Shown here piece by piece: positions 47,748 through 54,847 of a stretch of 57,345 nt of DNA. Origin of the DNA: a virus; the IMG/VR virus record IMGVR_UViG_3300009418_002352, positions 1-57,345 of that record. One strand, given 5' to 3'. The notes beneath the pieces are model-generated. The model made no database searches and was not told the DNA's origin. It saw only the letters and a list, made by a program, of their open reading frames with translations. Position 1 is the first letter of the stretch. Each line of letters opens with the position of its first letter. A program made the position numbers and the translations under genes.

Positions 47748-48084
47748 CTAAATTTTCTCTCCTTGTGATTATTATACCCTTATTTGTATAGAATGTCAAT
47801 CTGTACTTTCCGTTATATTCTTTAGGTTTCTCTACTATATATCTATATACATTAAAAGAGTTTCCTTCTATTGTATATATGAATATAATATCTCCTATTA
47901 ACCTACTAAACTTATTACATAATTCCTTTATATCATTTATAATTTCTAAATCGTAACCATAATGAATGCCTTCTTGTTGTAATTTTGGAAGTAGACCAAC
48001 TGACCTCCAGTATCGTAAAGTTCTTATCCCTAAATCATATCCATCCCCATTAAGTAAGTCAACTATTTCTGATTGAGATAACAT
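47731..48084 (-). CDS. MerR-like HTH protein in the tail operon
   Basis: 117 aa. QSEIVDLLNGDGYDLGIRTL followed by RYWRSVGLLPK is the winged-helix start of MerR-type regulators, where RYWxxxGLL is conserved. The second half is beta-rich and lacks a MerR effector domain. Ends over the next gene's start and contains its promoter. May regulate late genes. Confidence 0.65.
   Translation of the reverse strand: MLSQSEIVDLLNGDGYDLGIRTLRYWRSVGLLPKLQQEGIHYGYDLEIINDIKELCNKFSRLIGDIIFIYTIEGNSFNVYRYIVEKPKEYNGKYRLTFYTNKGIIITRRENLDELLR
47771..47799 (-). promoter_or_regulatory. Consensus sigma-70 promoter, minus strand
   Basis: Read on the minus strand, TTGACA (47799-47794), 17-nt spacer, TATAAT (47776-47771). 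Both hexamers and the spacing are perfect. It lies within the MerR-like gene and would transcribe the tail chaperone, tape measure and fibre genes. Confidence 0.7.
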
Positions 48085-48984
48085 TTACATCTTAATAGTT
48101 TTAACTTGGTCTTCACCTATCTCTTCCTTTTCATCAAATAGTTCTTGTGCTATTGCATCCATTGGAACACGTTTCTCAAAGATGTGACTATATCTTTCTT
48201 TATTCATTGCTACTCTAGCTTCATACGACATACTATCTGGACGTGTAGGAGGAGTTAAAGTGTGTAAAATAGAACTTGTATCTATATGTACAGTATGCTC
48301 CCATATGGCAAATCTTTCATAGAATATACCTTCTGTATCCGAATCAACAAACTTAACTCCTGGCAATTGCAATAAAGAAGTTTTAATCAATAATGCAGAC
48401 ATAGAAGCCCACTTCTGATTATATACTCCAGAGTTTTTTTCTCTAAAAGGCCCACCTAACATTTCTCCACTTTTACTATCCATAACCATTGGAGTTATCA
48501 TAGGTACGTTAAATTCTATAAGATCCACTAAAAGATTAGGTTCAGGCATAGCATCATTATCAATAAAGAATGTAAATTGTAGACCACTTTTAATAGCGTT
48601 CATTGCTCCATGTTCACGAGCAGATGCTACCGATGGATTTGGGAAAGCACCAAACCAAACTGGAAACTCTTCAAATGATACTTTGTATCCTCTCTTTTGA
48701 GTATAGATACACATATCTTTAACTAATTGTTCACAGTCGATTCCTTTTTTTTCATCTCTCTTCCAACGATTTCCAACTGCTACTATATAAACAGAACCAG
48801 GACTTGCATGAGGCCAGCTATAATGATCTTGTTCAAAGTATCTGTCTTTCTCTAAATCATTACTAAATGTAATTCTCTTTAAGCAATCTCCATTATGGTT
48901 TTGTATAATGTCAACACCGTCCTCTCCTTCCTTACTAGCCATTAACATTTTATGATAAACAGTATCTTTATTATAATCCGTCAT
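48085..48984 (-). CDS. Glycosyltransferase-like protein (copy 2)
   Basis: 299 aa. GT-A-like layout with a DxD-type metal motif in FTFFIDNDAMPEPNLLVDLI and a downstream GGPFREKNSGVYNQKW. The neighbour at 48971 has the same plan, so the two arose by duplication. No signal peptide. Substrate unknown; lying inside the tail operon, virion protein glycosylation is the leading idea. Confidence 0.65.
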   Translation of the reverse strand: MTDYNKDTVYHKMLMASKEGEDGVDIIQNHNGDCLKRITFSNDLEKDRYFEQDHYSWPHASPGSVYIVAVGNRWKRDEKKGIDCEQLVKDMCIYTQKRGYKVSFEEFPVWFGAFPNPSVASAREHGAMNAIKSGLQFTFFIDNDAMPEPNLLVDLIEFNVPMITPMVMDSKSGEMLGGPFREKNSGVYNQKWASMSALLIKTSLLQLPGVKFVDSDTEGIFYERFAIWEHTVHIDTSSILHTLTPPTRPDSMSYEARVAMNKERYSHIFEKRVPMDAIAQELFDEKEEIGEDQVKTIKM

Positions 48985-49861
48985 TCACATCCTCTTTAGC
49001 TACTTTAGTAACATCAAATTCTGAGACTTGTTGCTGTTGTAGAATTTTATTATCTTCTGATTCACCTAAGACTGCTATATATGTATCATTAGATAAAGCT
49101 TCGTCATATTCTTCTTGAGATACCCAATTTCGTGTAGGCTCTCTATCATATCTTTCCTTTAATCTTTCCATTCTAGTATCCCATTTTACAGAGTCTGGTC
49201 TACCAGGAGGACTAGCTAAAGTTAATACTTGAGAAGTATCAATCTGTTGAGTTAAGCCATATAGAGTTGTTCTATGAGCAAAACCATCTTCAGCTTCATC
49301 ACTGCTAAAATGAATCTCTGGATTATTAAATATAGCAGTCTTGCACAAAAGAAAACACTGAGGTATCCACCTTTGTTCAAATAGACCTGAGTTTATTTCT
49401 CTAGTTGGACCTCCTAATTGTAAGTTAATAGCAGGGTCTATAACATATGGAGTAATAATTGAAACATTATGTGCCAGTAATTTAGCAAGCATATCTTCTT
49501 GTGGAAGCACATCAGTATCTAACATACATACAAATTGCACTCCACCTATTCTTGCTTCGTTTTTAATAGCATTACGAGTTGCCGCATGAGAAGCCTGCGG
49601 AAAAGTATTATGATATACTTGGAACTCTACATATTGAGCTACATAACCAGCTTCTCTAGTATAATCCTTCATTGCTATTATCTTTTCTTTAGATTCACCA
49701 GTAAAGTCAGTACCAACTGTAGCTATTAAGACAGAGCCAGGACTAAAGTGTGATGTACTATTCAAGTCATGAGAAAAGTACCTTTCAGCTACAATCTGAT
49801 TTTCAAAAGTTAAGGACTTGTCAGCAGGGTTTTTCTGCCTTTCTATTTTTGGTTCATCCAT
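48971..49861 (-). CDS. Glycosyltransferase-like protein (copy 1)
   Basis: 296 aa from ATG 49861, after GGAAGAG; an in-frame upstream extension to 49954 is inside a terminator and unlikely. DxD motif in FVCMLDTDVLPQEDMLAKLL, then IITPYVIDP and LGGPTREINSGLFEQRW shared with copy 2. A C-terminal Asp/Glu/Gln tail. Overlaps copy 2 by 14 nt. Confidence 0.65.
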   Translation of the reverse strand: MDEPKIERQKNPADKSLTFENQIVAERYFSHDLNSTSHFSPGSVLIATVGTDFTGESKEKIIAMKDYTREAGYVAQYVEFQVYHNTFPQASHAATRNAIKNEARIGGVQFVCMLDTDVLPQEDMLAKLLAHNVSIITPYVIDPAINLQLGGPTREINSGLFEQRWIPQCFLLCKTAIFNNPEIHFSSDEAEDGFAHRTTLYGLTQQIDTSQVLTLASPPGRPDSVKWDTRMERLKERYDREPTRNWVSQEEYDEALSNDTYIAVLGESEDNKILQQQQVSEFDVTKVAKEDVNDGL

Positions 49862-49915
49862 ATCTCTTCCTTTAAAATTTAGTGTGCCAACTGTCACTAG
49901 TAGCTTTAAAATTAA

Positions 49916-49952
49916 GGGGAAGCAGTAACCTCGCCAAAGAAACTGCCTCCCC
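49916..49952 (-). terminator. Intrinsic terminator after the major tail protein
   Basis: On the minus strand GGGGAGGCAGT (49952-49942) pairs with ACTGCTTCCCC (49926-49916), 11 bp with one mismatch, then TTAATTTT. It should limit expression beyond the tail tube gene. Confidence 0.7.
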
Positions 49953-49973
49953 AAAAAATTAGGGGATTGTCTT

Positions 49974-51074
49974 TTAACCAGTACTTGTGTAAGTTGCTGT
50001 TTTCAAATCAGTAAGTCTAACATGTACTGGGCCAGCATTAAGACTCATACTAGCATCACCTGTTATAGAAGCATCTGTTACTATTACAGAAGCATCTGTG
50101 TTATATAACGCTCTAGCACCTAAAGCAATAGTAGCATGTTCACCCGTTATATCTACTGTAACAGGGCTGTCAATCAAAGAAAATGTACTATTACCAATAA
50201 TAAAGCGTCTTATTGTAGAATTATTACTACTTCTATTTCTAACGAAAGCATTTGTTATTTTAACCTCAGAAGCTGCTCTGTACTTTACTAGTTCTACAGT
50301 ATTATCAAAGTCCATTACCATAGCTACTGTACAAGATAATGGGCCAAGCATAATTTGTTCAGCAGTTTGAGTATTTTGCCCAGTATATAAAACTCCTACT
50401 GGTCTTGATAAAGTCCACTCAGCACTGATTAACTTAGAGAACTCAATTGTGCCAGGATTGTAGGCAGCATCAAAGGCTACTTCTGGAAGCCAACCTTCTA
50501 AAGCACTCTCAATAGTTGCTGCTTGAGCACTCAAATCTGCCACAGCACCGATATTAACATCTGCACCAGTTAAAGTAGCAGTATAAGTTAATATACCTTC
50601 TCCAGCATTCCAAGCAAATACTAGTTCCTGGACTCTACAACCTACAAAAGTTCGATTGCCTGCTGCTACTTGATTATCTGTTTCAATTGTAAGATACTCT
50701 ATAGCGGGGTTAGCAGGCAGTTGAAAGTCATGATTCCATAAGTCGTTAGTTAATGAAGTAGCAACATCTACTCCACCAAATATATTTCTTAGAAATAAAC
50801 CCACTCCAAACCCAAGTGCAACACCTGGGTCTGATTGGACAGCTCCTTCAATTGTAATATTAACTAATTTAACTCCAGCAGGTTGCCTAAAGTCTGCCGC
50901 ATGAGGCCCACGCCGACCATTATCAAGGAGTGGAGTAACTAACTCTTCAGCAGTAAAAGCAGTTACAGGTATTAGGTGACTAGCAGTAGCCTCGCTATGA
51001 ATTGAATTATTAGTTTGAGGCCCACCTACTTGAACTACTTGTCTATGTGAGTGAACAACATCTGTGCCAGCCAT
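49974..51074 (-). CDS. Major tail (tube) protein
   Basis: 366 aa. Beta-rich, Ala/Thr/Asn-rich, without cofactor motifs. Located between the tail terminator and the chaperone pair and followed by a strong terminator, as expected for the most abundant tail protein. ITIEGAVQSDPGVALGFGVG and a C-terminal Ig-like stretch (DASMSLNAGPVHVRL). Identified from context and composition. Confidence 0.75.
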   Translation of the reverse strand: MAGTDVVHSHRQVVQVGGPQTNNSIHSEATASHLIPVTAFTAEELVTPLLDNGRRGPHAADFRQPAGVKLVNITIEGAVQSDPGVALGFGVGLFLRNIFGGVDVATSLTNDLWNHDFQLPANPAIEYLTIETDNQVAAGNRTFVGCRVQELVFAWNAGEGILTYTATLTGADVNIGAVADLSAQAATIESALEGWLPEVAFDAAYNPGTIEFSKLISAEWTLSRPVGVLYTGQNTQTAEQIMLGPLSCTVAMVMDFDNTVELVKYRAASEVKITNAFVRNRSSNNSTIRRFIIGNSTFSLIDSPVTVDITGEHATIALGARALYNTDASVIVTDASITGDASMSLNAGPVHVRLTDLKTATYTSTG

Positions 51075-51337
51075 TAATTAACCTCCTCTAAAGGATTACC
51101 TATCTCCACTGGTTCTTCAGTTACTGGGACTGTTATTGACTCTCCAGGCATACCAGTTTTTGGATAAACATGAAAGTTTAAAAATCTAGGTTCTTTTCCA
51201 ATTCTATCTGAGAAATTATCTAGTAAATGCTTACCTTCTTTAGTGTCACAATCAATATATCCAGTAGCGATAATATGTTGACCATGCTCCTGGCAATCTA
51301 CAGTTAGATGTTCTCCTTGTAGTGTATATAATCTCAT
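51074..51337 (-). CDS. Small head-tail module protein
   Basis: 87 aa, adjoining the tail tube gene by 1 nt. Beta-rich with CDTKEGKHLLDNFSDRIG; an acidic Pro-rich end. Not recognised. Confidence 0.6.
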   Translation of the reverse strand: MRLYTLQGEHLTVDCQEHGQHIIATGYIDCDTKEGKHLLDNFSDRIGKEPRFLNFHVYPKTGMPGESITVPVTEEPVEIGNPLEEVN

Positions 51338-51346
51338 AGTTAATCC

Positions 51347-51841
51347 TTATGATGGTGTGATACCAAATGTTTCTAAGACATACATATTGAAGATTACATG
51401 ATGTACAAAGTAATCTCCAAAGAATTGATGGTCTATACTATAATTAACTGGCCCATGCATATTTGCTGTGTTATTTAAAGAGATGTTAGCTTCTAATTTA
51501 TCTAGTACAGCATCTATTAAATCTTGAAATCTACTGTCTGTATCATCATCTGTAAAAGAAGCCCAACCCTCTATTCTAAAGTCATATCTTTCAAGTGACT
51601 GATGTGTTGTTACAGGATATGAAGTACCTAATCCTCCGTTATTTGGCCCATATGCCATTCCGCCTTCAACTCTGTAAATCATCCAGGTACGAATCTCTGC
51701 TTGGTCTTCTATACCAACAATAAAGTTTTGTATAAATTTATCTTCATACTTTGTCCATCGAATGCTAGCATGTACTTGACCAATATCTGTTACAGTTTCA
51801 AGTATGGTCTTGATTTCTGCCTGTATTAGCTTACGAGACAT
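51347..51841 (-). CDS. Tail terminator-like protein
   Basis: 164 aa directly before the tail tube gene, the position of gpU-type tail terminators. Layout of an N-terminal helix (RKLIQAEIKTILETVTD), strands and a helix (FQDLIDAVLDKLEANIS) fits this small fold. Assigned by position and size. Confidence 0.6.
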   Translation of the reverse strand: MSRKLIQAEIKTILETVTDIGQVHASIRWTKYEDKFIQNFIVGIEDQAEIRTWMIYRVEGGMAYGPNNGGLGTSYPVTTHQSLERYDFRIEGWASFTDDDTDSRFQDLIDAVLDKLEANISLNNTANMHGPVNYSIDHQFFGDYFVHHVIFNMYVLETFGITPS

Positions 51842-52569
51842 TATCTATTGTTAAATGAACGATGAGTTAGAAATGGTTGATTATCAGCAAAACCAAAACC
51901 AAAGTCTATATCTCTTACGATACTAGCACCTTTAATAGGGTCAGATATCCACTCCATATATGCATCACGATATTCTTTAGCTACTCTCATATAGTCTGAA
52001 GACTTGGTTTTATAATTAACTACATCTGCTCTTAATGTAGGGTCAGATGTACCAGCAAATCTAGAGGCCAGCATCATACAAGCTAAGTTAGAAGCCCATA
52101 ATACTACAGCCTCAGAGTCTATACTTGGTACACTATCAGCAGTTTCGCTATCAAGATTATTAATGGTGTGTGGTACTGTATAAGTTACCGATATAGTATC
52201 ACTAGATGAAGGACAGTAACCTATAAAGTGAACATATAAAGCAGTTGAGTTTCTATAATATTCCCATTCATCCCTCTGTATGTATCTTGGGTCTTCATTG
52301 CTTGCAACTGTAGGTGCCTTGGCTTCTATAGATTCAATGGAACTCCAATACTCTACGAAATCAGGTAGATTAGTAGTATTTACTATAAAGTATTCACTAC
52401 TAGTACCAGTTATAGAAGCAGACTTAATTAATGGCTTATCTATAGAATACTTACGAAGTGCTCTACGAACGAAATCTTCATATACATTAACACCAGAATC
52501 ATAGTTAGGAGAATTAGCTTCTCTAACCATAACCCTAACACTTTCTATATATGCTTCTAGTAAGGCCAA
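51841..52569 (-). CDS. Head-tail connector protein
   Basis: 242 aa. Helical start (YIESVRVMVREANSPNY), a beta insertion and a C-terminal helical region (SDYMRVAKEYRDAYMEWI), as in gp6-like adaptor proteins. Immediately before the tail terminator. Preceded by repeat E5. Confidence 0.6.
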   Translation of the reverse strand: MALLEAYIESVRVMVREANSPNYDSGVNVYEDFVRRALRKYSIDKPLIKSASITGTSSEYFIVNTTNLPDFVEYWSSIESIEAKAPTVASNEDPRYIQRDEWEYYRNSTALYVHFIGYCPSSSDTISVTYTVPHTINNLDSETADSVPSIDSEAVVLWASNLACMMLASRFAGTSDPTLRADVVNYKTKSSDYMRVAKEYRDAYMEWISDPIKGASIVRDIDFGFGFADNQPFLTHRSFNNR

Positions 52570-52709
52570 TTTAACCTGCCTGGGGGATTGAATGGTTTGC
52601 CAGAACCCGTAAAAACGTTTTTTCAGACATTTCTAGGCCCATAACCCGGATTTCCTGTGTTCTAGGTCATTTAGATGGATTATAGGCCAGAAAATGATTT
52701 CTGTGCATT
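52570..52709. repeat. Intergenic repeat E5 (AAAACGTTTT family)
   Basis: 140 nt. AAAACGTTTT at 52612-52621, TTCTAGGCCC and a second TTCTAGGTC downstream, in the same genome direction as E1 and E2. No gene seen. Lies upstream of the head-tail connector start. Confidence 0.6.
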
Positions 52710-52778
52710 TTATACTTCTCCAGTTAAACTTACTAGTGGATTACCATTTACATCTACAAGTTTAACATCTTGTATCAT
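52710..52778 (-). CDS. Microprotein of the head module
   Basis: 22 aa from ATG 52778 (IQDVKLVDVNGNPLVSLTGEV). Resembles the start or a fragment of a small virion protein. Ribosome site is weak, so it may not be expressed. Confidence 0.35.
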   Translation of the reverse strand: MIQDVKLVDVNGNPLVSLTGEV

Positions 52779-52782
52779 TTAA

Positions 52783-53064
52783 TTATACCGGAACCTCTAT
52801 TACTTCAGACTCATTAATCTCTGGTTTTAAATTAGCAATTCTAAATAGTTGAGTTCCTTCAGTATTTAAGATGTACATACCGACATCAGGAATAACCACT
52901 ACTGGAGCATGAACTCTACTATCTTTGAAAAGTAATTGGACACCAATCATTAATAATGGATTGTCAATCATTATTTCTCTAATGGTGTGACCTTGTGATT
53001 CTAGCAATTCTCTTGCCTTATCACAAGCATCACACCCTTCGAGTTTGTAGAGGAAAACCTCCAC
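52783..53064 (-). CDS. Glutaredoxin-like protein
   Basis: 93 aa. VFLYKLEGCDACDKARELLE gives the thioredoxin-fold CxxC at residues 11-14, with a cis-Pro at VHAPVVVIP. Thiol-disulfide exchange or electron donation are the known roles. Unusual inside the head-tail operon. Confidence 0.78.
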   Translation of the reverse strand: MEVFLYKLEGCDACDKARELLESQGHTIREIMIDNPLLMIGVQLLFKDSRVHAPVVVIPDVGMYILNTEGTQLFRIANLKPEINESEVIEVPV

Positions 53065-53065
53065 T

Positions 53066-54466
53066 TTATGCAGCAGCCAAAGTAGCGTTGTCAGCCAACC
53101 GTCGGCACAGGAGATAGACGTTAACTACTCCTGCACCAGTACAACTAGATGATGTACATTTAGCTGTTACTTTCTTGCCAGATTCCATTACTACGCTCCT
53201 ACCCTTGTCTGCTGTCTTTTTGTCCATGACAATAGTAGAACCCATTGTGCTCACACTATCTTCACAGAAGGTCTCAGAACCAGCAGCATTGTCTACTTCC
53301 ATCGTAAACAGTGTGCCAGCAGCAAGTCCAGTACCATCACATTGCATTACAAAGTCTTCAATAAGGATCTCTCCAACTGAAGAAGTCCCAGTTACATCCA
53401 CTCCACCTGTAGTAATAGCAGATGAAGTTAATGCTTTCTTTATAATAAATGTAGTGCCCTGCATAGTCCTTAACATACCAGCAGAAGCCGCTACAACAGC
53501 AGTACCATCAAAGCCTATAGCATCATATACATCTTTATTAGCAGCAGGGCCATTACCGGAGGCAGGAGTTCTTGGTGAATGAACAGAAGCTTGGTCAATT
53601 GCATCAGTTTCCTCATTGTCTACACAGAATAAAGAGCCTGGGTCAAAAATTGTACCTAGTGTATCTCCAACAAGCCTGTTACCTACTGCCTGGCCAGTAC
53701 AAGCTGAAACTAGCTCGACAGCATGATCTCCAGTTTGGAGATTTCTTACAAAATTGTCTTTAAGGGTAAGATTAGTACAAACTTTGCCAGAAGGATTATG
53801 GATTCCAGCATCAGAAAAGTCACCATAGATATGGCAATCGTCAATTAATACTTGATCTTGTACTTCAGTTAGTTTAATACCACTATTTGCTCCAGCAGTT
53901 TGCATGTTAATCGTGACACGTCTAAAAGTAGCACGGTCACAAGCATTTGCAGTACCACCATCTACATCAGCAAAGATCAAACACTGAGCAGAGCCATCTT
54001 CTCTAAATTCAACATCTTCTAATGTAAAGTCAGTAGAGTTAATATCAAATAAGGCAGTTAAACTGTCAATAGTAGAAGTAAATAGTATATTCTTTATAGT
54101 AATGTCAGCCGCATCAATGTCAATATCAGCAGCTGTAAGTGTAGCAAGAGTAACAGTTGGTCTTTGCTCACCACGACCCATACCAATAACTGTAATACCA
54201 GCTACATCTAAGTCAAGAGCACCAGCACTAGCTAGAGTCTCAGCATGATTTGGCATTACAATAATATGGTCACCTTGATTAGCAGTACACTTACCAACTG
54301 CAACATCAAGTGTGGCCAAGGCACGATCTTTATCCTTGCCATCATTTGTATCAGACCCATTTACAGAGTCTACAAAGTAGAAATCACCTGTAGAAAATAT
54401 AGGGCCGTTGCCTATCATTGGCATTCCTAAAACAGAAATGCCATTTGGAAAGTTAGTCAGACTCAT
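53066..54466 (-). CDS. Beta-helix virion protein
   Basis: 466 aa. N-terminal 290 aa carry repeats typical of right-handed beta helices (GITVIGMGRGEQRPTVTL, DITIKNILFTS, TNLTLKDNFVRNLQ). The opening DFYFVDSVNGSDTNDGKDKD is frequent in pectate-lyase-like virion proteins. The C-terminal part is Ser/Thr/Ala-rich. Likely a head fibre or decoration protein. Confidence 0.7.
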   Translation of the reverse strand: MSLTNFPNGISVLGMPMIGNGPIFSTGDFYFVDSVNGSDTNDGKDKDRALATLDVAVGKCTANQGDHIIVMPNHAETLASAGALDLDVAGITVIGMGRGEQRPTVTLATLTAADIDIDAADITIKNILFTSTIDSLTALFDINSTDFTLEDVEFREDGSAQCLIFADVDGGTANACDRATFRRVTINMQTAGANSGIKLTEVQDQVLIDDCHIYGDFSDAGIHNPSGKVCTNLTLKDNFVRNLQTGDHAVELVSACTGQAVGNRLVGDTLGTIFDPGSLFCVDNEETDAIDQASVHSPRTPASGNGPAANKDVYDAIGFDGTAVVAASAGMLRTMQGTTFIIKKALTSSAITTGGVDVTGTSSVGEILIEDFVMQCDGTGLAAGTLFTMEVDNAAGSETFCEDSVSTMGSTIVMDKKTADKGRSVVMESGKKVTAKCTSSSCTGAGVVNVYLLCRRLADNATLAAA

Positions 54467-54468
54467 TT

Positions 54469-54771
54469 TTACTCAACCTCCTTGAAATTATCATGCGTAA
54501 TTTCATTTGCTAGTAGATATTTAGTCAAGGTAGTCTTTTCTTTAAAAGTCAAGGTTCCCATCGTATCACCTTGCCCTGTACTACCACTATTCCATATCTT
54601 TATTCCGCTAGAGTATCCTACTCTCTTTGTCATGTTACCAGCAAGGTCATAGTTCTGATAACGGTATTCTCTTTTGCCTTCTTCTGAATCAATAACTAAA
54701 ACAACTTGAGCATGATATTCATCCTCCATACCTTCATTCTCATGTTGCATTTCACCAACTGGAGTTGCCAT
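54469..54771 (-). CDS. Small virion-module protein
   Basis: 100 aa. Acidic N terminus (GEMQHENEGMEDEYH), then strands (AQVVLVIDSEEGKREYRYQN). AAGGAGGAG precedes the start. Between capsid and beta-helix genes. Not recognised. Confidence 0.6.
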   Translation of the reverse strand: MATPVGEMQHENEGMEDEYHAQVVLVIDSEEGKREYRYQNYDLAGNMTKRVGYSSGIKIWNSGSTGQGDTMGTLTFKEKTTLTKYLLANEITHDNFKEVE

Positions 54772-54791
54772 ACTTCTCCTCCTTAAAATAA

Positions 54792-54834
54792 GGTGTAGGA
54801 ATAACGGCGCTCAAGCAAGCATTACTCCTACACC
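54792..54834 (-). terminator. Hairpin after the capsid gene
   Basis: GGTGTAGGA (54792-54800) and TCCTACACC (54826-54834) form a 9-bp stem, extended by TAA/TTA after one mismatch; on the minus strand TTATTTTAAGG follows. Likely a terminator or processing site after the capsid gene. Confidence 0.6.
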
Positions 54835-54847
54835 CATTCAGTTAGAC

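Noticed and set aside
49862-49954. N-terminal extension of the first glycosyltransferase-like gene
   Set aside because: The extension covers the terminator stem of the tail tube gene and lacks a ribosome site; ATG 49861 has GGAAGAG.
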